From positions 310,001-374,000 of the forward strand of contig NZ_SUQN01000003.1 in NCBI RefSeq assembly GCF_013337685.1: 64,000 bases of DNA, read 5' to 3'. The notes under the pieces were generated by a model, which was given only the letters and a program-made list of their open reading frames with translations, did no database searches and was not told the DNA's origin. Of the stretch, positions 47,659 through 58,860 are shown one piece after another; position 1 is the stretch's first letter; each line of letters begins with the position of its first letter. A program made the position numbers and the translations under genes. Origin of the DNA: Citrobacter gillenii. GTDB lineage: Bacteria; Pseudomonadota; Gammaproteobacteria; Enterobacterales; Enterobacteriaceae.

Positions 47659-50513
47659 TGGAAAAGACATACAACCCACAAGATATCGAACAGCCGCTTT
47701 ACGAGCACTGGGAAAAGCAGGGCTATTTCAAACCTAACGGCGATGAAAGCAAAGAGTCCTTCTGCATCATGATCCCGCCGCCGAACGTCACCGGCAGTTT
47801 GCATATGGGTCATGCTTTCCAGCAAACCATCATGGACACCATGATTCGCTACCAGCGCATGCAGGGTAAAAACACCCTGTGGCAGGCCGGTACTGACCAC
47901 GCGGGTATCGCCACCCAAATGGTGGTTGAGCGTAAGATTGCCGCTGAAGAAGGTAAAACCCGTCACGACTACGGTCGCGATGCGTTTATCGATAAAATCT
48001 GGCAGTGGAAAGCGGAATCCGGCGGCACCATTACCCGTCAGATGCGCCGTCTGGGCAACTCCGTGGACTGGGAGCGCGAGCGCTTCACCATGGACGAAGG
48101 TCTTTCCAATGCCGTGAAAGAAGTCTTTGTTCGCCTGTACAAAGAAGACCTGATTTACCGTGGCAAGCGCCTGGTAAACTGGGACCCGAAACTGCGCACC
48201 GCCATCTCCGATCTGGAAGTAGAAAACCGCGAGTCAAAAGGCTCAATGTGGCACATCCGCTATCCGCTGGCTGACGGCGCAAAAACCGCAGACGGGAAAG
48301 ATTATCTGGTGGTCGCCACCACGCGTCCGGAAACCGTGCTGGGCGATACCGGTGTGGCCGTCAACCCGGAAGATCCGCGTTATAAAGATCTGATCGGCAA
48401 ATTCGTTATCCTGCCGCTGGTTAACCGCCGTATTCCGATTGTTGGTGATGAACACGCCGATATGGAAAAAGGCACCGGCTGCGTGAAGATCACCCCGGCG
48501 CACGACTTTAACGACTATGAAGTCGGTAAACGTCACGGCCTGCCGATGATCAACATCCTGACCTTTGACGGCGACATCCGCGAAACCGCGGAGGTGTACG
48601 ACACCAAAGGCGAAGAATCTGACGTCTATTCCAACGCGATCCCGGCTGAGTTCCAGAAGCTGGAGCGCTTTGCCGCACGTAAAGCGGTGGTTGCCGCTAT
48701 CGACGCGCTGGGCCTGCTGGAAGAGATTAAACCGCACGACCTGACCGTGCCTTACGGCGACCGTGGCGGCGTGGTTATCGAACCGATGCTAACCGACCAG
48801 TGGTACGTCCGTGCCGACGTGCTGGCAAAACCGGCGGTAGAAGCGGTTGAGAACGGCGACATTCAGTTCGTGCCGAAGCAGTACGAAAACATGTACTTCT
48901 CCTGGATGCGTGATATCCAGGACTGGTGTATCTCCCGTCAGCTGTGGTGGGGTCACCGCATCCCGGCCTGGTATGACAACGACGGCAACGTCTATGTCGG
49001 CCGTACCGAAGACGAAGTGCGTCAGGAAAACAACCTCGGCGCCGACGTTGCGCTGCGTCAGGACGAAGACGTTCTCGACACCTGGTTCTCCTCCGCGCTG
49101 TGGACCTTCTCTACGCTGGGTTGGCCGGAAAACACCGACGCGCTGCGTCAGTTCCACCCAACCAGCGTGATGGTTTCTGGCTTCGACATCATCTTCTTCT
49201 GGATTGCCCGCATGATCATGATGACCATGCACTTCATCAAAGATGAAAACGGCAAGCCGCAGGTTCCGTTTAAGACGGTCTACATGACCGGTCTGATTCG
49301 TGACGACGAAGGCCAGAAGATGTCCAAGTCCAAGGGTAACGTTATCGACCCGCTGGATATGGTTGATGGTATTTCCCTGCCGGACCTGCTGGAGAAACGT
49401 ACCGGCAACATGATGCAGCCGCAGCTGGCTGAGAAAATTGCTAAACGTACCGAGAAGCAGTTCCCGGACGGCATCGAGCCGCACGGTACCGACGCCCTGC
49501 GTTTCACCCTGGCGGCACTGGCCTCAACCGGTCGCGATATCAACTGGGATATGAAGCGTCTGGAAGGTTACCGTAACTTCTGTAACAAGCTGTGGAACGC
49601 CAGCCGCTTTGTGCTGATGAACACTGAAGATCAGGATTGCGGCTTCAACGGCGGCGAAATGGCCCTGTCACTGGCGGACCGTTGGATTCTGGCGGAATTC
49701 AACCAGACCATCAAAGCGTACCGCGAGGCACTGGATAACTTCCGCTTCGATATCGCCGCGGGCATTCTGTACGAGTTCACCTGGAACCAGTTCTGCGACT
49801 GGTACCTGGAGCTGACCAAGCCGGTCATGACCGGTGGTTCTGAGTCTGAGCTGCGCGGCACCCGCCATACGCTGGTAACCGTGCTGGAAGGTTTGCTGCG
49901 TCTGGCGCACCCAATCATCCCATTCATCACCGAAACCATCTGGCAGCGTGTGAAGGTTATTTGCGGTAACACTGCCGACACCATCATGCTGCAGCCGTTC
50001 CCGGAATACGATACGGCACAGGTTGATGAAGCCGCGTTGGCCGATACCGAATGGCTGAAGCAGGCAATCGTGGCCATCCGTAACATCCGTGCGGAAATGA
50101 ACATCGCGCCGGGCAAACCGCTGGAGCTGCTGCTGCGTGGTTGCAGCGAAGCCGCGATGCGTCGTGTGAACGACAACCGTAGCTTCTTGCTGAACCTGGC
50201 ACGTCTGGAAAGCATCACCGTGCTGCCTGCTGATGATAAAGGTCCGGTTTCCGTGACTAAAATTATCGACGGCGCCGAGCTGCTGATCCCGATGGCTGGC
50301 CTGATCAATAAAGAAGATGAGCTGGCACGTCTGGCGAAAGAAGTGACCAAAATCGACGGTGAGATTGGCCGCATTGAAGCCAAACTGTCCAACGAAGGCT
50401 TTGTCGCACGCGCGCCGGAGGCGGTTATCGCTAAAGAGCGTGAGAAGCTGGAAGGTTACGCGGAAGCGAAAGCGAAGCTGATTGAACAGCAGGCGGTTAT
50501 TGCCGCGCTGTAA
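47658..50513 (+). CDS. valS: Valyl-tRNA synthetase
   Basis: The 951-residue class I synthetase has the HIGH-type motif in [13 protein letters not shown] and the KMSKS motif in [11 protein letters not shown], an editing domain between them, and a C-terminal coiled coil (residues about 880-951). The length equals the E. coli enzyme. It is coupled to holC and followed by REP units and a terminator. Confidence 0.97.
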   Translation: MEKTYNPQDIEQPLYEHWEKQGYFKPNGDESKESFCIMIPPPNVTGSLHMGHAFQQTIMDTMIRYQRMQGKNTLWQAGTDHAGIATQMVVERKIAAEEGKTRHDYGRDAFIDKIWQWKAESGGTITRQMRRLGNSVDWERERFTMDEGLSNAVKEVFVRLYKEDLIYRGKRLVNWDPKLRTAISDLEVENRESKGSMWHIRYPLADGAKTADGKDYLVVATTRPETVLGDTGVAVNPEDPRYKDLIGKFVILPLVNRRIPIVGDEHADMEKGTGCVKITPAHDFNDYEVGKRHGLPMINILTFDGDIRETAEVYDTKGEESDVYSNAIPAEFQKLERFAARKAVVAAIDALGLLEEIKPHDLTVPYGDRGGVVIEPMLTDQWYVRADVLAKPAVEAVENGDIQFVPKQYENMYFSWMRDIQDWCISRQLWWGHRIPAWYDNDGNVYVGRTEDEVRQENNLGADVALRQDEDVLDTWFSSALWTFSTLGWPENTDALRQFHPTSVMVSGFDIIFFWIARMIMMTMHFIKDENGKPQVPFKTVYMTGLIRDDEGQKMSKSKGNVIDPLDMVDGISLPDLLEKRTGNMMQPQLAEKIAKRTEKQFPDGIEPHGTDALRFTLAALASTGRDINWDMKRLEGYRNFCNKLWNASRFVLMNTEDQDCGFNGGEMALSLADRWILAEFNQTIKAYREALDNFRFDIAAGILYEFTWNQFCDWYLELTKPVMTGGSESELRGTRHTLVTVLEGLLRLAHPIIPFITETIWQRVKVICGNTADTIMLQPFPEYDTAQVDEAALADTEWLKQAIVAIRNIRAEMNIAPGKPLELLLRGCSEAAMRRVNDNRSFLLNLARLESITVLPADDKGPVSVTKIIDGAELLIPMAGLINKEDELARLAKEVTKIDGEIGRIEAKLSNEGFVARAPEAVIAKEREKLEGYAEAKAKLIEQQAVIAAL

Positions 50514-50519
50514 AGCTGT

Positions 50520-50602
50520 TTGCCGGATGGCGCTACGCTTATCCGGCAAACAGGCACCGTCATCGTAGGTCGGATAAGCGTAGCGCATCCGACACCGCAG
50601 AC
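50520..50602. repeat. REP/BIME repeats after valS
   Basis: GCCGGATGGCGCTACGCTTA and its inverted partner GGATAAGCGTAGCGCATCC form a BIME. Confidence 0.8.
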
Positions 50603-50606
50603 GATA

Positions 50607-50639
50607 AAAGCCTCTGACGCACTCGCCCAGAGGCTTTTT
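50607..50639 (+). terminator. valS terminator
   Basis: Ten-base arms (50607-50616 AAAGCCTCTG, 50628-50637 CAGAGGCTTT) around an 11-base loop end in a T run. Confidence 0.75.
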
Positions 50640-50720
50640 ATTGAATTATCCTCGCTTGCGCTTTCCCTCTCCGCAGTGGTATTAACTGCATATGTCCCAC
50701 TTTTACGTCATGAGTTCGCT

Positions 50721-51224
50721 ATGAGTGTCATTACACCTGTCTCGGCGACGCTGCGTCGCATTGCTGCCGACGATAACACCGCCATTGCCCACGTGATCCG
50801 CCAGGTCTCCGCCGAATACGGTTTGACCGCTGATAAAGGTTACACGGTGGCTGACCCTAATCTCGATGAGTTATTCCAGGTATACAGCCAGCCGGGTGCG
50901 GCCTATTGGGTGGTTGAACAAAATGGGCAGGTCGTCGGTGGCGGTGGCGTTGCGCCATTAGGCTGTAGCGAGCCGGATATTTGCGAATTACAGAAGATGT
51001 ACTTTCTGCCGAGCGTGCGTGGTCAGGGACTGGCGAAAAAGCTGGCGTTGATGGCTCTCGATCACGCCCGTGAGCAGGGATTTAAACAGTGCTATCTGGA
51101 AACCACCGAATTTCTGACCGAGGCGATTCACCTCTATGAACGTCTGGGCTTTGCGCATATTGCCGAGCCGCTGGGCTGCACGGGGCATGTAGATTGCGAA
51201 GTGCGGATGCTAAAACCCCTCTGA
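50721..51224 (+). CDS. yjgM: GNAT acetyltransferase YjgM
   Basis: From ATG at 50721 the product has 167 residues and a GNAT fold with the acetyl-CoA motif [11 protein letters not shown]. It matches E. coli YjgM (also called AatA in some annotations), an acetyltransferase of uncertain substrate. The longer frame reading through the terminator and REP region to 50520 is not credible. Confidence 0.88.
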   Translation: MSVITPVSATLRRIAADDNTAIAHVIRQVSAEYGLTADKGYTVADPNLDELFQVYSQPGAAYWVVEQNGQVVGGGGVAPLGCSEPDICELQKMYFLPSVRGQGLAKKLALMALDHAREQGFKQCYLETTEFLTEAIHLYERLGFAHIAEPLGCTGHVDCEVRMLKPL

Positions 51225-51249
51225 CGTTAGGCAAAGGGGCAATACTGCG

Positions 51250-52080
51250 TTATTGCATTTCGGCTGAGAGCATCAGACGAATCACGCCGGCGGCGCGAGC
51301 GGTCGGCAATTTGAGAACCTGCGTCCACAGATCCTGAACCATATCGCAAGCCAGTTGCTCTTTACCCACGCCTTTATTCGGGTCGGCCATGATTTGAATA
51401 TCCGGCCCATAGCGCTGCACCAGTCCCGGACTCATGGCTTGCAGATCCTGAAGCGCCAGCTCTTTTTCTTCCGCCGTAACTGTATGTTTTCCCGGGCCAT
51501 AAGCCGCCTGCAGCATCGTCATGTCATTCGCCATACGGCGACTCATAATTTCACGTGGAATAAGCTGTACCGGGTTGATACCGCCCTTTACCGCCGGGAA
51601 CAGGAAGCGAAAGCATTCGTCACCGCCTACTTTCGCTATCGCGTCAATTTGCGCGAGGTTCACCTGCATATAGGCAATCACGTTGGCATCGGGTGCCTGC
51701 TGTAAGCGCGCCATCTGGAACGTCAGGATCTGCGGCTGTATGGTGTCAATAATCTGCTGCTCGCTTTTCCCCGCCGTTTTCATCTCCACCGCCTGGTTGA
51801 GAATCGTCTGCCATAGCGCGGGTTCCTGCTCCTTAATGACCTCATAGACGGGCATTGTCAGCATTGCTTTCTCGAATTTCTGCGTTTCAGTCAGCCCATA
51901 GTCCGGACTTTCGCGCGGGATGAGATAGTGCGTATCAAACAGATTCCAGCCGATAATCGCCACGACAAAAATCACCGCACCGGAAACCTTACCTACCCAG
52001 CCCTTTTTACGACAGACGCCCACCACGGTTGCAATCACCGCCCCGATATAGCCTGCCAACAATACGTGTGCCCAGTTCAT
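51250..52080 (-). CDS. Membrane-anchored protein of unknown function
   Basis: I do not recognise this 276-residue protein. Two hydrophobic segments lie in residues 4-22 (VLLAGYIGAVIATVVGVC) and 31-46 (VSGAVIFVVAIIGWNLF), separated by a basic loop. The other 220 residues are soluble, largely helical, with TETQKFEKAMLTMPVYEVIK near 64 and a pair of cysteines (GGDECFRF, then LACDMVQDL). E. coli K-12 has the unrelated multi-pass yjgN near here. The organisation suggests a single domain held at the inner membrane. It lies between yjgM (convergent) and miaE (same strand). Confidence 0.65.
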   Translation of the reverse strand: MNWAHVLLAGYIGAVIATVVGVCRKKGWVGKVSGAVIFVVAIIGWNLFDTHYLIPRESPDYGLTETQKFEKAMLTMPVYEVIKEQEPALWQTILNQAVEMKTAGKSEQQIIDTIQPQILTFQMARLQQAPDANVIAYMQVNLAQIDAIAKVGGDECFRFLFPAVKGGINPVQLIPREIMSRRMANDMTMLQAAYGPGKHTVTAEEKELALQDLQAMSPGLVQRYGPDIQIMADPNKGVGKEQLACDMVQDLWTQVLKLPTARAAGVIRLMLSAEMQ

Positions 52081-52228
52081 TCACCATCCTTTTTCATATC
52101 AATGCATATGGCGGGGATATATTCCCCCTTCAAGTGGTTTGATTATTGCGGCAGGCGCGATCGATTTCTAGCCACCAGATTTTAGCTACCGGGAAGGAGG
52201 AAGAGAGACACCGTACCAGAGAGTGGAG

Positions 52229-52987
52229 CTAGGCTGGCACGCCGCTATGAAAACGAAACTCATCGTCCGGTGATAAGATCAGGGATGCTTCCACCTCACC
52301 AAAAAACCGTACCCGGTCACTGATGTCATGGTCGGCCGCCTGCTGTGCCAACGCCAGATAATCCTGATAATGGCGCGCCTCTGAGCGCAGCAGCGACAGA
52401 TAAAACGCCTGTAATTCATCATCCAGATACGGTGCCAGCGCGGCAAAACGCTCGCAGGATCGCGCCTCAATGTAGGCGCCGCAGATCAGCTTATCAATCA
52501 GCGTTAACGGCTCATGGGTACGGACTTCTTTAAGCATACCCTTGGCGTAACGACTGGCGGTCATTTTGATATACGGAATTTGGCGGCTTAGCATCGCTTC
52601 ACGCACTTGCCAGAAGTGGTGTAGCTCTTCTTTGATCAGCAGCACCATGCTGTCGATAAGCTGTCGCCCCCACGGGTCGTCAGTCTGGGGCATGATGCTT
52701 TTGCTGATTTGCTTGTTCAGCAAGGTGAAATCCGGCTCTTCCCCTTCTCGGAAGGCAAAGGCTTCATAGGGTTTCAGCCACTCCAGCATCGCCTGCGATC
52801 CCTGCTTATCCGCAACATATTTACGCACCAGCAGCATCGCGGTTTGCGCCGCTTTCAGCTCGCAGACCAGATGGTCAGTCAGCAGCAGGGGAAGATTTGC
52901 CGGGTCGCGCGCTTTATCAAGCCAGGCCTCGGGCGTTTTGCAGTGCAGGAAATCCAGAATCGGGGAGAGTATTTGCGGGTAATCCAT
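52229..52987 (-). CDS. miaE: tRNA 2-methylthio-N6-isopentenyladenosine-37 hydroxylase
   Basis: The 252-residue protein matches MiaE, a di-iron monooxygenase. Its ligand segments EELHHF, IEARSCERF and EARHYQ give the expected carboxylate/histidine pattern. It hydroxylates the isopentenyl group of ms2i6A37 in tRNAs reading codons that start with U. It occurs in Salmonella and many other genera but not in E. coli K-12, which helps place the organism. Confidence 0.92.
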   Translation of the reverse strand: MDYPQILSPILDFLHCKTPEAWLDKARDPANLPLLLTDHLVCELKAAQTAMLLVRKYVADKQGSQAMLEWLKPYEAFAFREGEEPDFTLLNKQISKSIMPQTDDPWGRQLIDSMVLLIKEELHHFWQVREAMLSRQIPYIKMTASRYAKGMLKEVRTHEPLTLIDKLICGAYIEARSCERFAALAPYLDDELQAFYLSLLRSEARHYQDYLALAQQAADHDISDRVRFFGEVEASLILSPDDEFRFHSGVPA

Positions 52988-53038
52988 ACGTTGTCCTTGC
53001 CCTACGGCAGCATGCGCCGCCGTAGGTCAGCAGATGAC

Positions 53039-53464
53039 TTAGTGACGCACGCCGTCATCATCTTCGTCGACGAGATCGTCATCGTCGCCGTCTTCACCTT
53101 CTTCGCCGTTAGGGTCTTCAAAATAAGTGCCCCATCCGTCGTATTCCACGTCAAATTTTTCAGCCAGGTTCATCAGTTGTTCAACCTGAGTGTCAATCAG
53201 CTCGGCGTTCAGCGCACATTCACTGAGGATGTCACAGCAAATGACCGTGTCGCCTTCTTCCACTTCCAGCTCTTCCGGCTCGGTGACTTCATAACCCAGC
53301 TTGAAGGCTTCTACCGCTGCTTTTTCCAGGGTTTCAAAGTCATCCGCGGAAAGGTGATGCTCAATGGTATACAGCGCGTCAGGATCGCTACCATCTTCAA
53401 GTAACTCTTCAATAATCAAGCGTGTTTCTTCACGCTGTTCTTCCAGGTGTTCCGGGTTTGCCAT
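53039..53464 (-). CDS. rraB: RNase E regulator RraB
   Basis: The 141-residue acidic protein matches RraB ([20 protein letters not shown], ending in a run of aspartates and glutamates). It binds RNase E and changes which RNAs are cleaved. It is divergent from argI with the ARG boxes between, as in E. coli. Confidence 0.95.
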   Translation of the reverse strand: MANPEHLEEQREETRLIIEELLEDGSDPDALYTIEHHLSADDFETLEKAAVEAFKLGYEVTEPEELEVEEGDTVICCDILSECALNAELIDTQVEQLMNLAEKFDVEYDGWGTYFEDPNGEEGEDGDDDDLVDEDDDGVRH

Positions 53465-53561
53465 GGCTCATATCCTCATAATGTCCTGCCGATACTCTTA
53501 TTGTCACATACCGCTGACATTGCCTCCACCTTTCCAGGAAAGATTTGTTAAACAAGGTTGC

Positions 53562-53601
53562 AAATGAATAAACATACATATAAATTGAATTTTAATTCAA
53601 T
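53562..53601. promoter_or_regulatory. Tandem ARG boxes (ArgR operator) before argI
   Basis: Two 18-bp ARG boxes lie about three bases apart. The second (53583-53600) contains a perfect TGAATTTTAATTCA; the first (53562-53579) has TGAATAAACATACA with a less exact right half. ArgR with arginine would repress argI here. Confidence 0.85.
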
Positions 53602-53628
53602 AAATGGCCTAAGCCATGTGAGGGAACC

Positions 53629-54633
53629 ATGTCTGCATTTTATCAGAAGCACTTCTTGAAACTGCTCGATTTTACCTCTGCTGAACTCACGTCACTGCTG
53701 CAGCTCGCCGCCCAGCTCAAGGCGGACAAGAAAAACGGCACAGAGGTCGCTATGCTGACCGGTAAAAATATTGCGCTCATCTTCGAAAAAGACTCGACCC
53801 GTACTCGTTGCTCTTTCGAAGTTGCCGCTTACGATCAGGGCGCGCGTGTGACCTATCTGGGGCCAAGCGGCAGCCAGATTGGCCATAAAGAGTCGATAAA
53901 AGACACCGCCCGCGTACTGGGCCGCATGTATGACGGTGTCCAGTATCGCGGCCACGGCCAGGAGGTGGTGGAGACGCTGGCCGAATATGCCGGGGTTCCG
54001 GTATGGAACGGATTGACCAACGAATTCCACCCCACCCAGTTACTGGCCGATCTGCTAACCATGCAGGAACACCTGCCGGGCAAAGCGTTTAATGAGATGA
54101 CGCTGGTGTACACCGGCGATGCCCGTAACAACATGGGCAATTCAATGCTGGAAGCCGCCGCGTTAACTGGGCTGGATCTGCGCCTGGTGGCACCACCGGC
54201 TTGCTGGCCAGAAGAGAGCCTGGTAGCCGAATGCAAAGCGCTGGCACAGAAAAACGGCGGTAATATCACCCTGACCGACGATATTGCGACAGGCGTGAAA
54301 GGTGCGGACTTCATTTATACCGACGTCTGGGTATCCATGGGTGAAGCCAAAGAGAAGTGGGCCGAACGAATTGCCCTGCTGCGTAACTATCAGGTCAACA
54401 GCGCGATGATGGCACTAACCGGCAATCCGCAGGTGAAATTCCTGCACTGCCTGCCAGCATTTCATGATGACCAAACCACGCTGGGTAAACAAATGGCGCA
54501 AGAATACGGTTTGCACGGTGGGATGGAAGTAACCGATGAGGTCTTTGAGTCACCAGCCAGTATTGTCTTTGATCAGGCAGAAAACCGCATGCACACCATT
54601 AAAGCGGTGATGGTGGCGACATTAGCGAAGTGA
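53629..54633 (+). CDS. argI: Ornithine carbamoyltransferase
   Basis: The 334-residue enzyme has the carbamoyl-phosphate site [18 protein letters not shown], and the ornithine loop HCLPAFHD. It makes citrulline in arginine synthesis and acts as a trimer. Position between rraB and yjgK identifies it as argI rather than argF. Confidence 0.96.
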   Translation: MSAFYQKHFLKLLDFTSAELTSLLQLAAQLKADKKNGTEVAMLTGKNIALIFEKDSTRTRCSFEVAAYDQGARVTYLGPSGSQIGHKESIKDTARVLGRMYDGVQYRGHGQEVVETLAEYAGVPVWNGLTNEFHPTQLLADLLTMQEHLPGKAFNEMTLVYTGDARNNMGNSMLEAAALTGLDLRLVAPPACWPEESLVAECKALAQKNGGNITLTDDIATGVKGADFIYTDVWVSMGEAKEKWAERIALLRNYQVNSAMMALTGNPQVKFLHCLPAFHDDQTTLGKQMAQEYGLHGGMEVTDEVFESPASIVFDQAENRMHTIKAVMVATLAK

Positions 54634-54649
54634 GTACGTCGGTAAAAAG

Positions 54650-54743
54650 AATGCCGGATGGCGATGCTACGCATCTTATCCGGCCTACAACCGTGCTCCC
54701 GTAGGCCGGATAAGACGCTATTGCGTCGCCATCCGGCATCATA
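54650..54743. repeat. REP/BIME repeats between argI and yjgK
   Basis: Inverted units (ATGCCGGATGGCG and CGCCATCCGGCAT) flank paired TTATCCGGCCTAC and GTAGGCCGGATAA blocks between convergent genes. Confidence 0.85.
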
Positions 54744-54750
54744 AAATCAC

Positions 54751-55230
<480 letters not shown>

Positions 55231-55389
55231 TCATTTTAGTTGTTATACGAAAAATCCGTCTGCCATACCACTGCTATTTACCGATATTTTGCGTCAACGC
55301 ATGTTTATCGCCTGCGGCGGTTCCCGCGGGCTTGGGTGAATGAATATTCATGAGAATCGTTTGCGATGAATAATTTGTGCATTATTCGC

Positions 55390-55430
55390 TTGATCCTATA
55401 ACGTAGCTGAGTATAATCGCCGACAATTTG
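55390..55430 (+). promoter_or_regulatory. pyrLBI promoter with UTP-sensitive start
   Basis: TTGATC (55390-55395) and a perfect TATAAT (55412-55417) are 16 bases apart. The expected start at 55425 reads AATTTG, the sequence at which E. coli pyrBI undergoes reiterative transcription when UTP is high. Confidence 0.8.
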
Positions 55431-55442
55431 CCGGGAGGATCT

Positions 55443-55577
55443 ATGGTTCAGTGTGTACGACATTTTGTCTTACCGCGTCTGAAAAAAGACGCTGGCCTGC
55501 CGTTTTTCTTCCCGTTGCTCATCATTCTAAGCCCCTCAATTGAGGGGCTTTTTTTTTGCCCAGGCGTCAGGAGATAA
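55443..55577 (+). CDS. pyrL: pyrBI leader peptide PyrL
   Basis: The 44-codon leader reads through the attenuator and ends two bases before pyrB ([20 protein letters not shown] at its start). When UTP is low, RNA polymerase pauses in the U-rich tract and the translating ribosome prevents terminator formation. GGGAGG precedes the ATG. Confidence 0.93.
   Translation: MVQCVRHFVLPRLKKDAGLPFFFPLLIILSPSIEGLFFCPGVRR
55529..55558 (+). terminator. pyrBI attenuator
   Basis: AAGCCCCTCAATTGAGGGGC with eight or more T follows the U-rich leader and lies inside pyrL. Confidence 0.92.
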
Positions 55578-55579
55578 AC

Positions 55580-56515
55580 ATGGCTAACCCGCTCTATCAA
55601 AAACACATCATTTCCATAAACGACCTCAGCCGCGATGACCTCAATCTGGTACTCGCGACGGCGGCGAAACTAAAAGCCCACCCGCAGCCGGAGCTGTTGA
55701 AGCATAAGGTGATCGCCAGCTGTTTCTTCGAAGCCTCAACCCGCACCCGTTTATCTTTTGAAACCTCAATGCACCGTCTGGGCGCCAGCGTGGTGGGATT
55801 CTCTGACAGCAGCAACACCTCACTGGGCAAAAAAGGTGAAACGCTGGCTGACACCATTTCCGTAATCAGCACCTACGTAGACGCCATTGTAATGCGTCAT
55901 CCGCAGGAAGGCGCCGCGCGTCTGGCCACGGAGTTCTCCGGCAATGTGCCGGTACTGAACGCGGGAGACGGCTCTAACCAGCATCCGACCCAGACGCTAC
56001 TGGACCTGTTCACCATTCAGGAAACGCAGGGTCGCCTGGACAATCTGCAAATTGCGATGGTAGGCGATCTGAAATATGGCCGTACCGTTCACTCTCTGAC
56101 TCAGGCGCTGGCGAAGTTCGAAGGCAACCGCTTCTACTTTATCGCCCCGGATGCGCTGGCAATGCCGCAGTACATTCTGGACATGCTGAATGAAAAAGGT
56201 ATCGCCTGGAGCCTGCACGGCACGATTGAAGAAGTGATGGCGGACGTAGACATCCTCTACATGACCCGCGTGCAAAAAGAACGCCTGGACCCGTCCGAAT
56301 ACGCCAACGTGAAAGCACAGTTCGTTCTGCGCGCCAGTGACCTGGAAGGTGCCAGAGAGAACATGAAGGTGCTGCACCCGCTGCCGCGCATCGATGAGAT
56401 CACTCCCGACGTCGATAAGACGCCACACGCCTGGTATTTCCAGCAGGCAGGCAACGGCATCTTCGCCCGCCAGGCGTTACTGGCACTGGTACTGAATAGC
56501 GAACTGGCACTGTAA
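55580..56515 (+). CDS. pyrB: Aspartate carbamoyltransferase catalytic subunit
   Basis: From ATG at 55580 the product has 311 residues, equal to E. coli PyrB; the open frame begins 24 bases earlier but that part overlaps pyrL. It has the carbamoyl-phosphate site STRTRLSFE and [10 protein letters not shown]. It makes carbamoyl aspartate, the committed step of pyrimidine synthesis, in a complex with PyrI. Confidence 0.97.
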   Translation: MANPLYQKHIISINDLSRDDLNLVLATAAKLKAHPQPELLKHKVIASCFFEASTRTRLSFETSMHRLGASVVGFSDSSNTSLGKKGETLADTISVISTYVDAIVMRHPQEGAARLATEFSGNVPVLNAGDGSNQHPTQTLLDLFTIQETQGRLDNLQIAMVGDLKYGRTVHSLTQALAKFEGNRFYFIAPDALAMPQYILDMLNEKGIAWSLHGTIEEVMADVDILYMTRVQKERLDPSEYANVKAQFVLRASDLEGARENMKVLHPLPRIDEITPDVDKTPHAWYFQQAGNGIFARQALLALVLNSELAL

Positions 56516-56527
56516 GAGGACATGACG

Positions 56528-56989
56528 ATGACACACGATAACAAACTGCAGGTTGAAGCCATCAAACGTGGCACCGTGATTGACCATATTCCCGCACAGG
56601 TGGGTTTTAAGCTGCTGACACTATTCAAACTGACAGAGACCGATCAGCGTATCACCATCGGCCTGAACCTGCCGTCCGGTGAGATGGGGCGTAAAGACCT
56701 GATCAAAATTGAAAATACCTTCCTGACCGACGAGCAGGTCAACCAGCTCTCGCTGTACGCCCCGCAGGCCACGGTAAACCGCATTGATGACTATGACGTG
56801 GTGGGTAAATCACGTCCCAGCCTGCCTGAGCGTATCGATAACGTGCTGGTGTGCCCGAACAGTAACTGTATCAGTCATGCCGAGCCGGTTTCCTCCAGTT
56901 TTGCAGTGAAAAAGCGTGCCGATGACATCGCACTCAAATGCAAATACTGTGAAAAAGAGTTTTCCCATTATGTGGTGCTGGCCAACTAA
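56528..56989 (+). CDS. pyrI: Aspartate carbamoyltransferase regulatory subunit
   Basis: From ATG at 56528 the product has 153 residues. The four zinc cysteines are in CPNSNC and CKYCEKEF near the C-terminus; the N-terminal domain binds CTP and ATP. The ribosome site is GAGGA seven bases before this ATG. It follows pyrB by 12 bases. Confidence 0.97.
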   Translation: MTHDNKLQVEAIKRGTVIDHIPAQVGFKLLTLFKLTETDQRITIGLNLPSGEMGRKDLIKIENTFLTDEQVNQLSLYAPQATVNRIDDYDVVGKSRPSLPERIDNVLVCPNSNCISHAEPVSSSFAVKKRADDIALKCKYCEKEFSHYVVLAN

Positions 56990-57065
56990 TTGGGGTTGGT
57001 TATGAGATCCCGGCTCCCTATAATGAGCGGGAACATTCTATTACCGCTGTAATTCAGGAGAAATC

Positions 57066-57452
57066 ATGAGCAAGACTATCGCGACGGAAAATGCACCAGC
57101 AGCAATCGGCCCATACGTTCAGGGTGTTGATCTGGGTAGCATGGTAATCACTTCCGGTCAGATCCCGGTTGACCCAAAAACCGGTGCCGTATCGGAAGAC
57201 GTGTCCGCTCAGGCGCGTCAGTCGCTGGAAAACGTTAAAGCTATCGTAGAAGCAGCAGGCCTGAAAGTAGGCGACATCGTAAAAACTACGGTCTTCGTTA
57301 AAGACCTGAACGATTTCGCCACCGTCAACGCCACCTACGAAGCGTTCTTCACCGAGCACAACGCAACCTTCCCGGCACGCTCTTGCGTGGAAGTGGCCCG
57401 TCTGCCAAAAGACGTGAAAATCGAGATTGAAGCGATCGCCGTTCGTCGCTAA
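57066..57452 (+). CDS. ridA: 2-iminobutanoate/2-iminopropanoate deaminase RidA
   Basis: The 128-residue protein matches RidA (YjgF), with the conserved arginine in FPARSCVEVARLP and the YjgF signature. It hydrolyses reactive enamines and imines made by PLP enzymes such as threonine dehydratase. CAGGAG precedes the ATG. Confidence 0.96.
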   Translation: MSKTIATENAPAAIGPYVQGVDLGSMVITSGQIPVDPKTGAVSEDVSAQARQSLENVKAIVEAAGLKVGDIVKTTVFVKDLNDFATVNATYEAFFTEHNATFPARSCVEVARLPKDVKIEIEAIAVRR

Positions 57453-57460
57453 ACCTTCTT

Positions 57461-57540
57461 GTGCCGGATGGCGGCTTAGCCTTATCCGACTTGGGGAAGC
57501 GTAGTTTGCAGGCCCGGTAAGCGCGAGCGCCACCGGGCAT
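57461..57540. repeat. REP-type repeats between ridA and the TRAP operon
   Basis: GTGCCGGATGGCGGC and AGCGCCACCGGGCAT units lie between convergent genes; the units are more diverged than the other REPs of the window. Confidence 0.6.
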
Positions 57541-57543
57541 TTA

Positions 57544-58830
57544 TCACATTACACCAAACAGTTTCGGCAGGAACAACGAAATCGCCGGAATATACGTCAC
57601 CAACATCAGCACCAGGAACAGCACCGCATAGAACGGCAGCATCGCCTTCACCACCTGCTCAATCTTCTGCTTACTCACCGCACTGGCGACAAACAGCACC
57701 GATCCTACCGGCGGCGTAATCAGGCCAATCCCTAAGTTCACCAGCATGATCATGCCAAAATGCACCGGATCGATACCCAACGCGTTGGTCACCGGCAGCA
57801 GGACCGGAGTCAGGATCAGGATCAGCGGCGCCATGTCCATTAGCGTACCGATCAGCAGCAGCATGATGTTAATGCACATCAGAATGACGTATTTGTTATC
57901 CGAGATGCTGGTAAAGGCTTCGGTGATACGCATCGGCAGCTGCATATAGGTCATTACCGCGCCGAAGGCGGCGGCAAAGCCGATCAGGATCATCACGATA
58001 GTGACCGTTTTCACCGTGCGGAACATCAGCTTCGGCAGCTCAGACCATTTGTAGTCACGATAGATAAACATGGTGACAAAGAAGGCCCACAGACAGGCGA
58101 TCGCCGCGGATTCCGTCGCGGTGAAGATACCCGAGAGGATCCCTCCCATAATGATCACTACCGTCATCAGGCCCCACAGCGTGTCGACAAAAATCTTCAA
58201 CGCCTGGCGAAACGGTACGCGCTCCCCTTTTGGATAACCGCGTTTGTGCGCAAACGCTACGCACATCACCATCAGGCTAAAGCTCAACAGCAGACCCGGT
58301 AAGATGCCGGCAATGAACAGCGCGGCAATAGACACCGTACCGCCGGTCGCCAGCGAGTAAATCACCGAGTTATGGCTGGGGGGCGTCAGGATCGCCTGTA
58401 CCGATCCGCTGGCGGTCACCGCCGCCGCAAAGTCACGCGGGTAGCCTTTTTTGTCCATCTCCGGGATCATCACCGAACCAATAGAGGCGGTGTCGGCTAC
58501 GGACGATCCGGAAATCGCACCAAAAAAGGTGGAGGCCACAATATTCACCAGCGACAGTCCGCCGCGAATAAAGCCCACGAATATGTAGGCAAAATTCACC
58601 AGCCGACGCGCAATCCCGCCTTCGGCCATAATCGCTCCGGCCAGAATAAAGAACGGGATCGCCAGCAATGAAAATTTATTCACCCCGCTGGTCAGTTGGA
58701 TCATTACCGCTTCCAGTGGAATATCAATGTACCAGGCGCCAATGATCGCGCTAATACCCACCGCGTACGCTACCGGTACCCCAATCGCCAGCATAATGCC
58801 GAGCGTAAAGACGAGAATAAATGCATCCAT
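57544..58830 (-). CDS. TRAP transporter large permease (DctM/SiaM-like)
   Basis: The 428-residue protein has about 12 hydrophobic segments and family patterns such as VASTFFGAISGSSVADTASI and PPSHNSVIYSLATGG. It is the ion-coupled channel of a tripartite periplasmic transporter for a carboxylic or sugar acid; the substrate is unknown. It is the last gene of a leftward operon with the small permease and binding protein. This operon is not at this place in E. coli K-12. Confidence 0.88.
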   Translation of the reverse strand: MDAFILVFTLGIMLAIGVPVAYAVGISAIIGAWYIDIPLEAVMIQLTSGVNKFSLLAIPFFILAGAIMAEGGIARRLVNFAYIFVGFIRGGLSLVNIVASTFFGAISGSSVADTASIGSVMIPEMDKKGYPRDFAAAVTASGSVQAILTPPSHNSVIYSLATGGTVSIAALFIAGILPGLLLSFSLMVMCVAFAHKRGYPKGERVPFRQALKIFVDTLWGLMTVVIIMGGILSGIFTATESAAIACLWAFFVTMFIYRDYKWSELPKLMFRTVKTVTIVMILIGFAAAFGAVMTYMQLPMRITEAFTSISDNKYVILMCINIMLLLIGTLMDMAPLILILTPVLLPVTNALGIDPVHFGMIMLVNLGIGLITPPVGSVLFVASAVSKQKIEQVVKAMLPFYAVLFLVLMLVTYIPAISLFLPKLFGVM

Positions 58831-58860
58831 CTGCTTTCCTTTCTGAAATGGGGGCGGTAA

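Noticed and set aside
49631-50588. Long antisense open frames across valS, and similar ones across the epimerase, mgtA and other GC-rich genes
   Set aside because: They are shadows produced by codon bias on the opposite strand, without ribosome sites or families.
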